Positions 39,259 to 50,225 of a stretch of 64,000 nucleotides of DNA are shown one piece after another. The DNA lies in the NCBI GenBank assembly GCA_964019425.1, contig OZ025788.1, positions 1,302,001-1,366,000 on the forward strand, read 5' to 3'. The notes beneath the pieces are model-generated. The model did not search any database. It had not been told where the DNA came from and saw only the letters and a list, made by a program, of their open reading frames with translations. The stretch's first letter is position 1. Every line of letters begins with the position of its first letter. This DNA is from Flectonema sp. DT1601 (taxonomy: Eukaryota; Euglenozoa; Diplonemea; Diplonemida; Diplonemidae). The position numbers and the translations under genes are program-made.

Positions 39259-40248
39259 AAAAGTGATGCCTACTTGCACAGTTGATTTATTCCACTTGCG
39301 AACAGCAGTTCCAGGTTATTCTATGTGTCTTATAGTCTGTGAGAGTCTCACTGTTACTGGTAGCGATATAACTGTTACCCCTGTGAGCTTTTCCTGGCTT
39401 TTGGCTCCTAGGCTTCGAAAATAAATTTAAAAAAATATATTAAAGACAACATAGTGCTGTCTGAGGGAAAGTAGTGCGTAGTTTGATGGGATGCTGAAAC
39501 TTTTAAATTAAGAACGAGCTATAGGAATCAGCCTATCAAGTCTGTTCTTTACATTTTTTGTTGTATAAAATGTAACAACTCTATACCGAACGACAGATGC
39601 CATTCGTGGCCTTTTACAATTTCCCCCTCCGTTAATCAATATTATTTGTTCCTTTTACTAAACTGAAACTACCGTGACGTTGAGTTATGTCGCTACTTCG
39701 ACTTTATGTTGAGTCTGTGCTGTGATCATTCCATAGAATATGTACGCATACGAATGGACGATGAGACACTTTCACTTCTCTGTATTGTCAAGAAGGTTCG
39801 GAAGGCCATGCAAGAGGGCTTCCGTATTCAGATCGATTCCTGCTCTGCTCATTTTCTTTTTTGTCAAGAAGTTGTATAATTGTTAACGCCGGGAACCACC
39901 ACACCACCAAAAAAAAAAAAAAAAAAGGCTGAAAAAAAAAAAAAGTATCTTAAACCTCATCGTGTATGGGGATTTTCCCACCTTTCCTCCCTTTTTCTTT
40001 TCTTTCCCTTTTTTATTATTACTCTCAGCCATGTTGCTGGTGAATGGCTATGAAACAAGCAAGACGATGTTATAATAATTCTCGACAACGATTTAGTACC
40101 AATCGAGAAAAGCGAGCGCTTGGCAGAACTCAACTTCCATTGCACGACTACGTAAATGTGAAGACTCTATTGCGTCTGTGCCTTTTCTAGAATTGCTTGT
40201 TGTTCTCTTACCCTTTTCAAAAAGTCAACTGTACTTTGCTACAGTTCT

Positions 40249-40279
<31 letters not shown>

Positions 40280-40855
40280 GTTCCCCCCACCTATTTTGTG
40301 AAAAGAAAGTTTAAGGAAAAAAAGGATTACGTCACAAGTTATTCTTTAAAGGGTGAAAGAATTAAAAAAAATAATAAAACAGGGACAGCTCAGATTTTTG
40401 CTGTAGCACGCGTCTAAGAATGACGTGCAGCTCTGTGTACGTCGCTGCCATAATTCGAGAAAAAAGTAAACGAGAAAACGAAATAGGGCCGGCAATTATG
40501 ATGAATGGCAAAGAAGATAAGAAGAAGGGAAAAAAAAAAAAACATAAAAAAAGTTATCATACAATAAACCTAACTCCCATTGCCCCTTTCACCTTTTCCT
40601 CCCATTTCCCAGCCTTTTTTTTTTTTTTTTTAATTTTTCGCCATCGCGTCGTTTCTATTGTCTCCCAAGTCTAATTCTACGCCTCGCGCTAAGCGCTCTT
40701 CTTGCTGTAGTTAAAATATATAAATAACATTTTATTTTGTTCCATCACTTCAAAATGAACTTTGCAGATGTATGCCTCGAACCAGATGTTGTTAAATCTG
40801 ATACTTGTGAAAGACTATTACTTATCTTTATTACATCACCAGCACAGTACATCTA

Positions 40856-41539
40856 ATGTCGTGTAGTATATGTTATGGTAATGTTAGTGAAGGCGTCTTG
40901 ATAAATCCCTGTTTATGTAAGGGTACCTTAGAATGGGTTCACGAAGACTGTCTACAGAATTGGAGAAAGGAAGCACCTGACTGCTCACGTTGCTCAATTT
41001 GTAAATATAAGTACCGAATGGGTTCTGTTGGAGTATGGAGATGGACTATGGCGGTCATAAAAGAAATATCAAGGTGGGTGTACACTGGAGTAGCATTCGC
41101 ATTATCATCAGAAATGGGAAAGCAAGTTGCTGTTCAATGTAATGCCGTTGGAAAAAGATGTTTTGGACCTTTGCTAAGCCATTCTGTTCCTGAAATAGTG
41201 GTAATGGAACTCATAACAAAAACAGCAATATACGCTACCGTTGAGACTATTTGCTTTGCAAGATTGTCTGACCAACTCTCTCTGTTGTCACTACAATATT
41301 ACTACGGACAGTTTAATCTTCTTTCTATTGAACCGACCATTTCACATTTATTATTTATTACTTCACTTCAATATGGTTTTGGTAAACTAGGAAATGCAAT
41401 AGGTGAAAATCTCGATAACATTCAACTTCTAATCGCCCTGCCAGGTGCCTTATTTATGATACCAGATGTTTATAGAAGAATCGCAAGAGATGCAATTAGT
41501 AAACAGCCAGTCTTGTGGTTTAAAAAAAGATACGTCTAA
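40856..41539 (+). CDS. RING-CH (MARCH-type) E3 ubiquitin ligase
   Basis: 227 residues. The N-terminal RING-CH finger has the C4HC3 order: Cys3, Cys6, Cys19, Cys21, His29, Cys32, Cys46, Cys49, with the conserved PCLCKGTLEWVHEDCLQNW and CSICKYKY. Proteins of this class transfer ubiquitin to membrane proteins. The remaining 175 residues are fairly hydrophobic, with candidate membrane stretches near 155-175 and 190-205, as in MARCH ligases. The ATG lies only two codons before the first zinc ligand, which is tight. An ATG at 40755 with an intron ending in CACAG at 40847 was considered but gives no in-frame join that I trust. The start is therefore the least certain point. Confidence 0.8.
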   Translation: MSCSICYGNVSEGVLINPCLCKGTLEWVHEDCLQNWRKEAPDCSRCSICKYKYRMGSVGVWRWTMAVIKEISRWVYTGVAFALSSEMGKQVAVQCNAVGKRCFGPLLSHSVPEIVVMELITKTAIYATVETICFARLSDQLSLLSLQYYYGQFNLLSIEPTISHLLFITSLQYGFGKLGNAIGENLDNIQLLIALPGALFMIPDVYRRIARDAISKQPVLWFKKRYV

Positions 41540-41979
41540 TGTGACTATCATTGACTCAGCTCTTCATCATATATCGTCCAAATCTCAATATTTTTGTTTT
41601 AATTATTCGCCATTAACAAAAGTGAGCGAAGTGAGATACGGTATACAGTATATGGCGGAAATATATATTTAAGAAAATAATTCCACCTAGCCTAAAGGTT
41701 GACTGTTAAAATGAGTAGTTAACAGACCAACTATTTACTTTTTATTATTAATATTCTTTTCATCTTGAAGAGAATAGTACCATCGTAACCCTAATACCTT
41801 AATTTCATAGGCCTGTTTACGGTTACGAAACAAACAATATGCCAGTTTTCAGTAACCAAGCTTTTCTAGCTTGGGATGAAATTTGTTAGAAAATTCTTAA
41901 ATCGTTTTTTTTAATTTTTTTTGCCGTCGTAGCATATAGCAACGTTCGCACGTCTGTTTTCGTTTTTTTGTTTTCTCCT

Positions 41980-42013
<34 letters not shown>

Positions 42014-42289
42014 TCGTGATGAGATCTTATGTGTGCTATTACTCCAATGGGTTCAAAACCATTTAATAATTATATTTTTTTGGTTTGGAATATTTCTAAC
42101 GAATTAATAATTATACCACGTCTAGCTACTCTAAATAACAACTCCTAAACAGAAATAAAAAATGAATTACATTGTTGCTGGTCTTTCACACTTTAGTGAG
42201 TAGATTATATTTAATCAAGTTATTCCTCTCTTCCTCCTCTCAGATAAGTTTTCTTGTATCACATCAACACAAAAAAGTAATCATATCAG
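41540..42289. other. Intergenic region upstream of EF3 copy 1
   Basis: 750 bases with no gene. It contains a T21-A14 junction at 41979-42013 and a pyrimidine-rich stretch ending in CTCAG at 42243, just before the start of homology with the other EF3 copies. Confidence 0.65.
41979..42013. repeat. T21-A14 self-complementary tract
   Basis: A T run directly followed by an A run, able to form a hairpin or a rigid, nucleosome-poor stretch about 280 bases before EF3 copy 1. A shorter T/A junction lies near 22174-22202. Confidence 0.8.
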
Positions 42290-45200
42290 ATGGCTCCACA
42301 AATTGCTGAGGAAGCTACCAAGCTCTTCAACGCGCTCGAGGCCTCGTGCAAGGCCGACGACGCGAAGAAGTTGGCGGCGTTCTTGACCAACGCTGAGGGA
42401 CAGCTCCTCGTTGAGGGAGGGTTCTTCGAGATGTTGGAGGACGCGGCAAACGCGGGAAAGAAGAAGGAGAACAGAAGACAGGCGTCGTGCATGGCGTTCG
42501 GAGCGATCAGCGAGGACGACGAATCGAAGTTGGAGGGACACACGATGAAGTTGTTCCCAACGATCGTGCAGTTGGTCGGAGACAAGACCCGCGCGGTTGC
42601 CAAGGCTGCCCAGGACGCGACGATCGCGTTCACCAAGAGATGCGCGAAGTGCCCAGCGTCAGCAAACGGAACGATGTCGGTGATGTTCGAGTGCTTGGAG
42701 TCGACGAAGTTCCAGGTGAAGATCGCTGCGTTGGAGTCTTTGACCACGTTCGCGAAGGGATGCCCAAAGGCCGTGGCGAACTGCATGCCTGAGCTGATCC
42801 CTGTGGTGTGCGACTTGCTTCACGACACCAAGATCGCTGTTGCGGACGAGGCGGAGGTGGCCCTGAAGGCGATCGCCGAGGTTGCGAGCAACAAGGATAT
42901 CGAGGAGTTCATCCCGCTTCTGGTGAAGGCGTTGATGGAGCCAAGCAACGTTCCGGACTGCGTGTTCCAGTTGTCGTGCACGAAGTTCGTGGCGACAGTC
43001 GAGCGTCCGGAGTTGGCGTTGGTGACCCCTCTTCTGGTCCGTGGATTCCGTGAGTCGGAGACGAAGATCATCAGACAGTGTGCGAAGATCACTGACAACT
43101 TGTCGAAGTTGGTGGAGGTGCCAACAGAGGCTGAGCCACTTCTGCCAAAGCTGACTCCGGCGTTGGAGGAGGCGGCGGCGCACACCGGAGACCCAGAGTG
43201 CAGACAGGTGTGTGGAAAGGTTGTCGGACAGCTTGGAAAGTTGAAGGCGGCGGTTGAGCTTGAGAAGAAGAACTGGGTGGACGCTGCCCAGATGATCAAG
43301 ATGCTGTCGGAGAGCAAGGAGGTGAAGTGCGCTGACGCGGTTGCCCTGCAGTACGCCGGAGAGCAGCTGTCATCTCTGTTCTTGATGAAGGACTTGGAGG
43401 TAGCGGACTGGGTGAAGGTTTGCAGAACCGTTACGACCAAGGCTGAGGACGTGGCGAAGAAGCTGTTCGCTCACTGCGAGGACGCGATGAGGGGGATCGT
43501 GGAGGAAGAGGCGGAGGACGCAGCGGAGTTGTGCAACTGCAAGTTCACCCTGGCGTACGGTTCAAAGATCTTGTTGAAGAACACGCAGCTGACCCTTCTG
43601 AAGGGAGTGAAGTACGGACTGCTCGGAGGAAACGAGTGCGGTAAGACTTCGTTGTTGAAGGCGATTGCGAACGACCAAGTTGAGGGATTCCCGCCATCGA
43701 CTGAGGTGAGAACGGTGTTCGTGGAGGCAGACATCCTCGGAGAGCTGAGTCACTTGAGCTGTTTGGACTACATCTTCGAAGATTCCCGTATCCAGGCTGC
43801 CGGAATCTCGCGTGAGGGAGTGCAGGATGCGATGTCGAAGGTCGGATTCGCAGGAGCGAACGAACAGCAGGGAGGAAAGGCGGCGAGAATCATGGACCCT
43901 GTGAGCTCGTTGTCCGGAGGTTGGAGAATGAAGCTCGCGTTGGCACGTGCTATGCTTCAAAAGGCGGACATCCTTCTGATGGATGACCCAACCAACCACT
44001 TGGACGTGAAGAACGTTGCCTGGGTGGAGGACTACATCTGCAGCTTGAGCGACGTGACTTGCCTGATCGTTTCCCAGAACGCTCCGTTCTTGGAGAAGTG
44101 CTGCACCCGTATCGTGCACATCGACAGTCTTCGTCTGCACAACTTCAAGGGAAGCATTGCGGCTTTCGTGGAGGCGAACCCGGAGGCGAAGTCGTACTTC
44201 GAGCTGAAGTCGTCGAGGGGACTGAAGTTCTCGTTCCCAGAGCCTGGTTTCTTGGAGGGAGTGAACTCGAGAGGTAAGGTTCTGATCAAGATGGACAAGG
44301 TGGACTTCACTTACCCAGGAAACCCAAGGCCTACTGTGGTGGACCTGACGGTTCGTGTGTCGATGGCTTCCCGTGTGGCTTGCCTGGGACCAAACGGAGC
44401 CGGAAAGTCGACGATGATCAAGCTGTTGACCGGAGAGTTGGAACCGGCGACCGGAACCCAGTGGAAGCATCCTAACGCGAAGCTCGCGTACGTTGCGCAG
44501 CACGCTTTCCATCACATTGAGAACCACTTGAAGAAGACCCCTGCGGAGTACATCTTGTGGAGATACGAATACGGTATCGACAAGGAGTCTCTCGAGAAGG
44601 TGACGATGGTTTTGTCGAAGGAGGAGGAGGCGAAGCTGAAGGAGATTCGTACCTGGGAGTACACGGACGAGGAGGGTCTGAAGAGAGGAAAGTTCGTGAT
44701 CGAGAAGCTGTCTGGTATCAGAAAGCAGGTGAAGACGACCTACCACTACGAGGTGAAGTTCGCGGGAGCGGCGGGAGCGACCGGATTCATCCCAGAGGAC
44801 AAGCTTGCGGAGCACGGTTGGGGAAAGCACGTGAAGCAGGTTGCCGAGAAGATCCTCGCCGAGCAGGGACGATTCAAGAGACCATTGACCCAGTCGAACG
44901 TGGAGAAGCTGTTGGAAGACGTTGGTCTTGAGAAGGAGTACGCGTCTCACTCGCAGATGAACGCGCTTTCCGGAGGACAGAAGGTGAAGGTTGTGTTGGG
45001 AGCTGCTATGTGGGACCAGCCTCACATTGTCATCCTCGACGAGCCTACCAACTACCTTGACAGAGAGTCACTTGCCGCGCTCGCCGGTGCGATCGAAGAG
45101 TTCAAGGGAGGAGTCGTCATCATCACTCACAACGACCAGTTCTCGAAGCACTTGTGTCCAGAGACCTGGTTGGTTGAGAAGGGTGACGACGGTATCGGTC

Positions 45201-45690
45201 ACCTCGACTGCAAGGGAGACGCAGACTGGATGGAGGCCGTGATGAAGGAGAAGACTGGAGCCGTCGTCATGGAGGAGATGGTTGATGCCCTTGGTAACGT
45301 TTCGAAGGTATGTTGTTGTTGTTGTTTTTGTTTTCGTTTTTTTTTAGTTTTTGTTTTGGATATTGTTTGTTTTGTTCTGATTGTGATTCGTGTGCGAAAG
45401 CAATTGCGGCTCTCCCATCGGCTCAACACTTGATGAAGAGTTTTCTTTTATGTTGTGTCCTATTTTTGTTTGTTTTCTAAAGATTTGTGAAATGTTTTGT
45501 AATTTCTTACTATTGCGACGGTGACAATATCCAAACTGTGAATATGAACGAATTGAAATAATGAACATCAATACAGGTCAAGGCCCCAAAGAAGGAGTTG
45601 AGCAGAAAGGAGAGAAAGCAGCGTGAGGCCGCCAAGAAGAGAGCTCTCGCCAACGGTGAGTCATGGTCATCTGATGAGGATGATATGTAA
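42235..45690 (+). repeat. EF3 repeat unit, copy 1
   Basis: Near-identical to 53426-56887 and 58597-62058 from the pyrimidine/CTCAG site through 46 bases of leader, exon 1, the intron and exon 2. Similarity stops at the stop codon. Confidence 0.9.
42290..45690 (+). CDS. TEF3: Translation elongation factor 3, copy 1
   Basis: Exons 42290-45307 and 45577-45690 give 1043 residues (yeast EF3 has 1044). The intron is 269 nt, phase 0, GTATGT to ATACAG. EF3 is a ribosome-bound ABC ATPase that helps release deacyl-tRNA from the E site. Order: HEAT repeats (about 1-320), a linker bundle, NBD1 (Walker A GGNECGKT 446-453, LSGGW 541-545, Walker B ILLMDDPTNHLD 561-572), NBD2 (GPNGAGKST 700-708, LSGGQ 893-897, VILDEPTNYLD 914-924) and a chromodomain-like insert in NBD2 (about 765-865). 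Exon 2 supplies the Lys/Arg-rich tail and SSDEDDM end, like the yeast tail. NBD1 has Asp for the catalytic Glu and Gln for the switch His. Third positions are strongly biased, as in highly expressed genes. An AATAAA lies near 45845. Confidence 0.96.
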
Positions 45691-46370
45691 GTATGATGTC
45701 AGTTGACCATGTTGAGCTTGAAAATGCGGAGCTCAGTTTTTCTTCCTCTCTTGTTTAAACCCTGTAGCAAAAGTTAGTTGTTTTGCAAGTACTAAGGTTT
45801 TCTGTAACGGCATTGTAGTTGCAACATGAAGTTGGAAAGCGTTGAATAAACTTCTGCTTGCGACTTTACATGTTGGCTAAAGTGCTATTATGTTACGGAA
45901 GATATGAAAGAATATTTCGCATAAAAGAAATGAAAATAAAAAGACTTTCCGTATAAAATATCCCATATGTTCCTTTTGCAATCTATCAGTGCCTGGAAAT
46001 ACTACCTTGTCGTCGTATACTTCCTATTGTACTCTTAAATTGTTTGAACTTTGTGTTTGCCTACCAGTCACTTACTATAGTAATTGGTAGTTATTTTTTG
46101 CATCATTACTTGAAAAAAAAAAAAAAGAAAAAAAAAAACGATAATAATAATGAAAGAAGTCTTCCCCACCTCTACCAATCACTCACTCCCGTGACTAACA
46201 GTCTTCACATGCCCCACCTATTGTGATTGTGATGGGCTGTTTATTATTATTTTTGCAGAAAACAGCAAAATAGAACATCAAAGACAAGGAGACTATCGTA
46301 ATATTTATATTGAAATAGCAGAATGATAGCATAGCAGTATATTTAAACTATTTCTCAGCTTTACAGGGCA
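45691..46370. other. Intergenic gap after EF3 copy 1
   Basis: 680 bases. It carries the probable polyadenylation signal of EF3 copy 1 near 45845 and short A runs near 46112. No gene seen. Confidence 0.65.
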
Positions 46371-48956
46371 ATGAGAAGTTTCATAATAGCTTCCCTCATA
46401 GGGATAGCTCTTGCTAACTCATGTGTGATGGTGACAAACAATGAAATGCGATTCACGCAGATTCATGTTTGTAGTCAGAACATTATTAGAGTCACTCATG
46501 GAGATGTCAATGATGTGAAGCAGAAAGAGAGTTTATCTGTAAACGGTGATTGGGATGCAAGAAAACAAGAACACACAGTAACGAAGAATTCAACCACAGT
46601 ATTTGTAGAAACAAGTAAAGTCATCGCCTTGTTTGATACTAGAACCGGATTAGTATTGATAACATCAAAGAATGGTGGTTCTAGAATGAAAGAAAGTTAT
46701 TTTAATTTTTCAAAATCAACCACAAAAGGTCTTTATAAAATACGACAGCATTGGGAATCTCCGACTGATGAAGCAATCTATGGAGGCGGACAATTTCAAA
46801 ACGGGTTAGTAAACTGGAAGTCAATTCCTCTGACTCTCATTCAATATAACACTGAAGCAATAGTCCCGTTTTTTACTTCTTCTTCTGGGTATGGAATCTT
46901 GTGGGATTCTTATTCGAAAGGTCATCTAAACGAGCCGACTGAAGAAATCATACTTAACCCTTCGAACAAGACGATATATACAGCAAGTGTAAGCGGTTTG
47001 TACACCTTTTTAATTAAAGCATGTCCTGGTCAATGGGGCTGTGAAACGTCTATCGCGATACTAAAACTGACTAATATGAAGTCAGGTAAAGTATTATATC
47101 CTCAGTATTGGGATGGCCTTGCGAGTATGCCAACAGCAATCCCTGGACGTTCTTATTTGGAGAGTGGTGACTATGAAGTACACTTAAACTCAACGAATAT
47201 GAGAAATACAAAGTCAACTCTTTTCGTTAATCCTCCGACATTTAATGAACTGACAATAAGTTCGGAAGCGAGTCTTATTTCGGATTATTATTACATTGCT
47301 AAAACGACACAAACTGGTAGCGGATTTGATTCTATCATTGCTGGTTACAGAGAAGCAACCGGAGCAGCAAAACTATACAGTAAAAAGACTTATGGATTCT
47401 GGCAATGCAAAAATCACTATCACAACCAAAGTGAACTTCTCAATGCTGCTGATAAGTTTAGAAAAATGTTGATTCCTGTAGATAATATTGTTCAGGACTG
47501 GATGTACTGGGGAACTCTTGGATGGGGTCCTCACTGGGATTATACTTTGTACCCAAATCCTAAACAGATGGTTGAAAAATTACATCAAAATAATTTTAAT
47601 TTTATGGTTTCAGTTTGGTCTAAGTTTGCAAACACAACTGACTACTATAAAAACATGTCCAGAGACAATCAACTTATCCCAAATACAACTTATTATGATC
47701 CATACAATCCATCTGCAAGAACTACTTTTTACGACTACAGTAATGAAGGTCATTTTAAGATAGGAGTTGACTCTCTTTGGTTGGATGCAACAGAACCAGA
47801 AGGCCTAATTCAAATGAATAATTCAATTTATTTGGGATCTGGAAATCAATTTGCGAACCCATACTCACTAATGGCGACGACAGCTATCAGTGAAGGGTTG
47901 AGAAATGACTACAAGACTTCTCAAGGAAGGAGAGTTTTTTCTCTAACCAGATCTTCTTTTTTAGGTCAACAACGAACTGGTGCAACCCTCTGGTCAGGAG
48001 ATACTTCAAGTTCCTGGGATACGTTGAGAAGACAAATCACAGCAAGTGTTAATTATCAATTAACAGGTATCCCCTACTGGTCTCAAGACATAGGAGGATT
48101 CTCAAGACCACCTGGTCAGTACGTGTCACAAGATTATCACGAAATGATGACAAGATGGTTTCAATTTGGTGTTTTCACTCCAATTTTTAGGGTCCATGGA
48201 AGTGCTGATACTGAACTTTGGAATTACGGACAAGCCATGCCTTGGGTGATAAATTCAGCAATAAACCTGAGATACAGACTTCTTCCATATATCTATTCGG
48301 GTTTTCACAAGGTTGAAACAACCGGATACACAATGCAACGACATCTGTCATTCGACTATTGGGAATCTGATCATAACAACATTAAGGATTTGGGAGATCA
48401 ATTTATGTTTGGAAGTCAGCTGCTATCAGCACCGATATACACACCTGGAATTAATGCCACTCGTTTAGTTTGGTTGCCTTCGTCTGCTGAGACGTGGACG
48501 GATTTCAATACGGGAAAACAACTGAAAGGATCAAATAACTACAACGTCACTGTTGGTATCGAAGAAACGCCTATATTTGTAAAATGTGGTGTTTTGGTAT
48601 TGGGACCTGTTGTCCAACATGCTCATGAAGCTGCTGACCCTTTAGAAATTCGAATCTACGATGTCGACAACTGTCAGAGCAATTCATTCACTTTGTTTGA
48701 AGATGATGGTGTTTCTGATACTAGTGACCAGTCGTATCAGTTTTCTGAAATTACATTCTCTTTCAACCCAAATGATCGTTCCCTTACTGTAGGTTCTCGT
48801 CAGGGATCATTCCCTGGGATGTTATCACAACGAGTTATCAACGCAGTAGTTGTTCGCAGTAATACTGGTGTGGGTGTTGCCCCTTCTATACCAGACAAGA
48901 TTGCTTTATACAATGGTGAAAAGCTTATTATTAGAAACCTTCCTAAACGAGATTAA
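46371..48956 (+). CDS. Secreted GH31 alpha-glycosidase
   Basis: 861 residues. The signal peptide is MRSFIIASLIGIALANS. Glycoside hydrolase family 31 retaining enzymes remove alpha-linked glucose or xylose. The N-terminal beta domain is followed by a (beta/alpha)8 barrel with nucleophile Asp472 in SLWLDATEPEG and acid/base Asp544 in TLWSGDTSSSW, then GIPYWSQDIGGF and the loop GVFTPIFRVHG. A C-terminal beta domain includes LFEDDG. The LDATEPE motif resembles bacterial alpha-xylosidase and oligosaccharide types more than the usual eukaryotic lysosomal WIDMNE type. More than ten N-x-S/T sequons agree with secretion or a lysosomal location. No intron. Substrate (alpha-glucoside versus alpha-xyloside) is undecided. 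Confidence 0.92.
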   Translation: MRSFIIASLIGIALANSCVMVTNNEMRFTQIHVCSQNIIRVTHGDVNDVKQKESLSVNGDWDARKQEHTVTKNSTTVFVETSKVIALFDTRTGLVLITSKNGGSRMKESYFNFSKSTTKGLYKIRQHWESPTDEAIYGGGQFQNGLVNWKSIPLTLIQYNTEAIVPFFTSSSGYGILWDSYSKGHLNEPTEEIILNPSNKTIYTASVSGLYTFLIKACPGQWGCETSIAILKLTNMKSGKVLYPQYWDGLASMPTAIPGRSYLESGDYEVHLNSTNMRNTKSTLFVNPPTFNELTISSEASLISDYYYIAKTTQTGSGFDSIIAGYREATGAAKLYSKKTYGFWQCKNHYHNQSELLNAADKFRKMLIPVDNIVQDWMYWGTLGWGPHWDYTLYPNPKQMVEKLHQNNFNFMVSVWSKFANTTDYYKNMSRDNQLIPNTTYYDPYNPSARTTFYDYSNEGHFKIGVDSLWLDATEPEGLIQMNNSIYLGSGNQFANPYSLMATTAISEGLRNDYKTSQGRRVFSLTRSSFLGQQRTGATLWSGDTSSSWDTLRRQITASVNYQLTGIPYWSQDIGGFSRPPGQYVSQDYHEMMTRWFQFGVFTPIFRVHGSADTELWNYGQAMPWVINSAINLRYRLLPYIYSGFHKVETTGYTMQRHLSFDYWESDHNNIKDLGDQFMFGSQLLSAPIYTPGINATRLVWLPSSAETWTDFNTGKQLKGSNNYNVTVGIEETPIFVKCGVLVLGPVVQHAHEAADPLEIRIYDVDNCQSNSFTLFEDDGVSDTSDQSYQFSEITFSFNPNDRSLTVGSRQGSFPGMLSQRVINAVVVRSNTGVGVAPSIPDKIALYNGEKLIIRNLPKRD

Positions 48957-49445
48957 TTTACCTCATCATGATACACTTCTCCGTCTTTTATTGTTGTTTT
49001 TACACGAACAATAACAAAAAGTGTGAGGATTATTTAGTTAGGTGCTGGTTCTTTTTTCCCTTCTTTTTTGCCCCATTCTGCTAACTTTTGTAACATTATT
49101 CACATGCTATATTCCCATTTTGAGCCTCTGTTCCCAACAACCCGAACTGTTTGTCACAACGTAGTGTCCTAAAACGGGAAATCCCAAGAAATTAAGTTTT
49201 CGAATAGATTCGCTGTTTTGAGTGAAGCCTTTCGAGTGTTCACGCCGTGGCCGTGGCTGTGATTGTGACTGACCACATGCGTTCGAAAAAAAATAAAATA
49301 AAATAGAAATTAAGTCTCTTCAGCATATTGCAGCTGCCATTATTTCGTTATTACACACAAACACTCCACTTCACTGGTGATAGTATAATTTAATTAATTG
49401 AGAATAGATAAAAATAAACAATCATTCATAAAGACAGTACACAAC
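48957..49445. other. Short intergenic gap
   Basis: 489 bases with no gene. An acceptor-like GACAG ends at 49437, eight bases before the next ATG. Confidence 0.6.
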
Positions 49446-50225
49446 ATGCCTGATGAATCGGATAGCTGGCCGAGAATGGTCGGGTTGTATGCGAAGCACA
49501 CCTACAAACCTTTTAAAGTGAGGGATATTGATTTAAAGGTTTCTATCGTTGAAGGTGAATCACCAGAATGCAGTGTTGTGATTACATATAAAGTAGAAAC
49601 CAACTACGATAAAGGAATGGTTTGGTTTCCTTTATCAGAAGTAAGAGGCGCAAGTGGGTTTGCTGTTGAAATATACGGAGAACGTGTTAAGGGAGGTTTA
49701 AACCTTGCTACTGGACCAGACACTGTAGAGCCACATCCCAGAGCTGACACAATGAACCCCGACAAATTATATTATTTTGTAGCTGATGGCAAAGCCGTTC
49801 CTGACCTCGATGAAGAAATAACCGAATTAGTTTTTAAATTTAAGTGCAACTTAATGCCTGTTGATGCTCACTATCCAAAACCACAACCTTGTTTTATGTT
49901 ACCGATTGCTGCTTGTTTTCCACAGCATATTGACACGGCGACAATTGATATAAAAATGAAAGACCTAATCCGATCGATATACAGCGTCGATACAATGAAT
50001 GAAATTTATCCAAAATACAATAATAATTGCGCGACTGTTGGGTTTGCAAAACCAGCTATTAGTTCGGATACGGAACTGTTTATCGTTGGCATTGAAACAG
50101 GCCCAAAAATTATAAAAAATTGGGACCCAACAAGCATCATCGTGATCATAGCTGTAGTCATACTCGCAATATTATTACACCAGTATCCGATTGGTGAATC
50201 AGTTAACTCTGATGTGTTTGATTGA
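49446..50225 (+). CDS. VIT-like domain protein with C-terminal membrane anchor
   Basis: 259 residues from the ATG at 49446; a TTG at 49398 is in frame but an unlikely start. Residues about 20-160 look like a beta sandwich, and WFPLSEVRGASGFAVEIYGE (about 59-78) resembles the core of VIT domains (vault protein / inter-alpha-trypsin), which read F-x-PL-x(4)-A-V-x-G-F. No von Willebrand A domain follows, unlike classic VIT proteins. One hydrophobic segment near 230-246 (IIVIIAVVILAILL), close to the C-terminus, suggests a tail-anchored protein with its body in the cytosol. No signal peptide. Function unknown; the VIT likeness is by eye only. Confidence 0.6.
   Translation: MPDESDSWPRMVGLYAKHTYKPFKVRDIDLKVSIVEGESPECSVVITYKVETNYDKGMVWFPLSEVRGASGFAVEIYGERVKGGLNLATGPDTVEPHPRADTMNPDKLYYFVADGKAVPDLDEEITELVFKFKCNLMPVDAHYPKPQPCFMLPIAACFPQHIDTATIDIKMKDLIRSIYSVDTMNEIYPKYNNNCATVGFAKPAISSDTELFIVGIETGPKIIKNWDPTSIIVIIAVVILAILLHQYPIGESVNSDVFD

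Larger units (their letters stand above)
17106..40855. other. Gene desert of about 23.7 kb, homopolymer-rich
   Basis: No gene is supported across this stretch. It is AT-rich with dozens of A and T runs of 15-32 bases. Examples are T29 at 25867-25895, T30 at 28322-28351, A28 at 19582-19609, A32 at 35914-35945 and A29 at 38473-38501. Microsatellites and a C13 run near 21700 also occur. Open frames are short and mostly poly-Phe or poly-Lys products of the runs. Exceptions worth noting are two minus-strand frames (29408-29836 and 31143-31403) and a short two-copy repeat, listed separately. No tRNA or rRNA is recognisable. Confidence 0.7.

Noticed and set aside
43562-45025. 487-codon open frame antisense to EF3 copy 1 (also opposite copies 2 and 3)
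   Set aside because: It is codon-aligned against a biased coding region; the Leu/Arg/His-rich translation is an artefact of EF3 codon use.
45308-45433. Read-through of EF3 exon 1 into poly-Cys/Phe sequence as the true C-terminus
   Set aside because: A GT-AG intron with in-phase exon 2 restores the family's Lys-rich acidic tail and the expected length.
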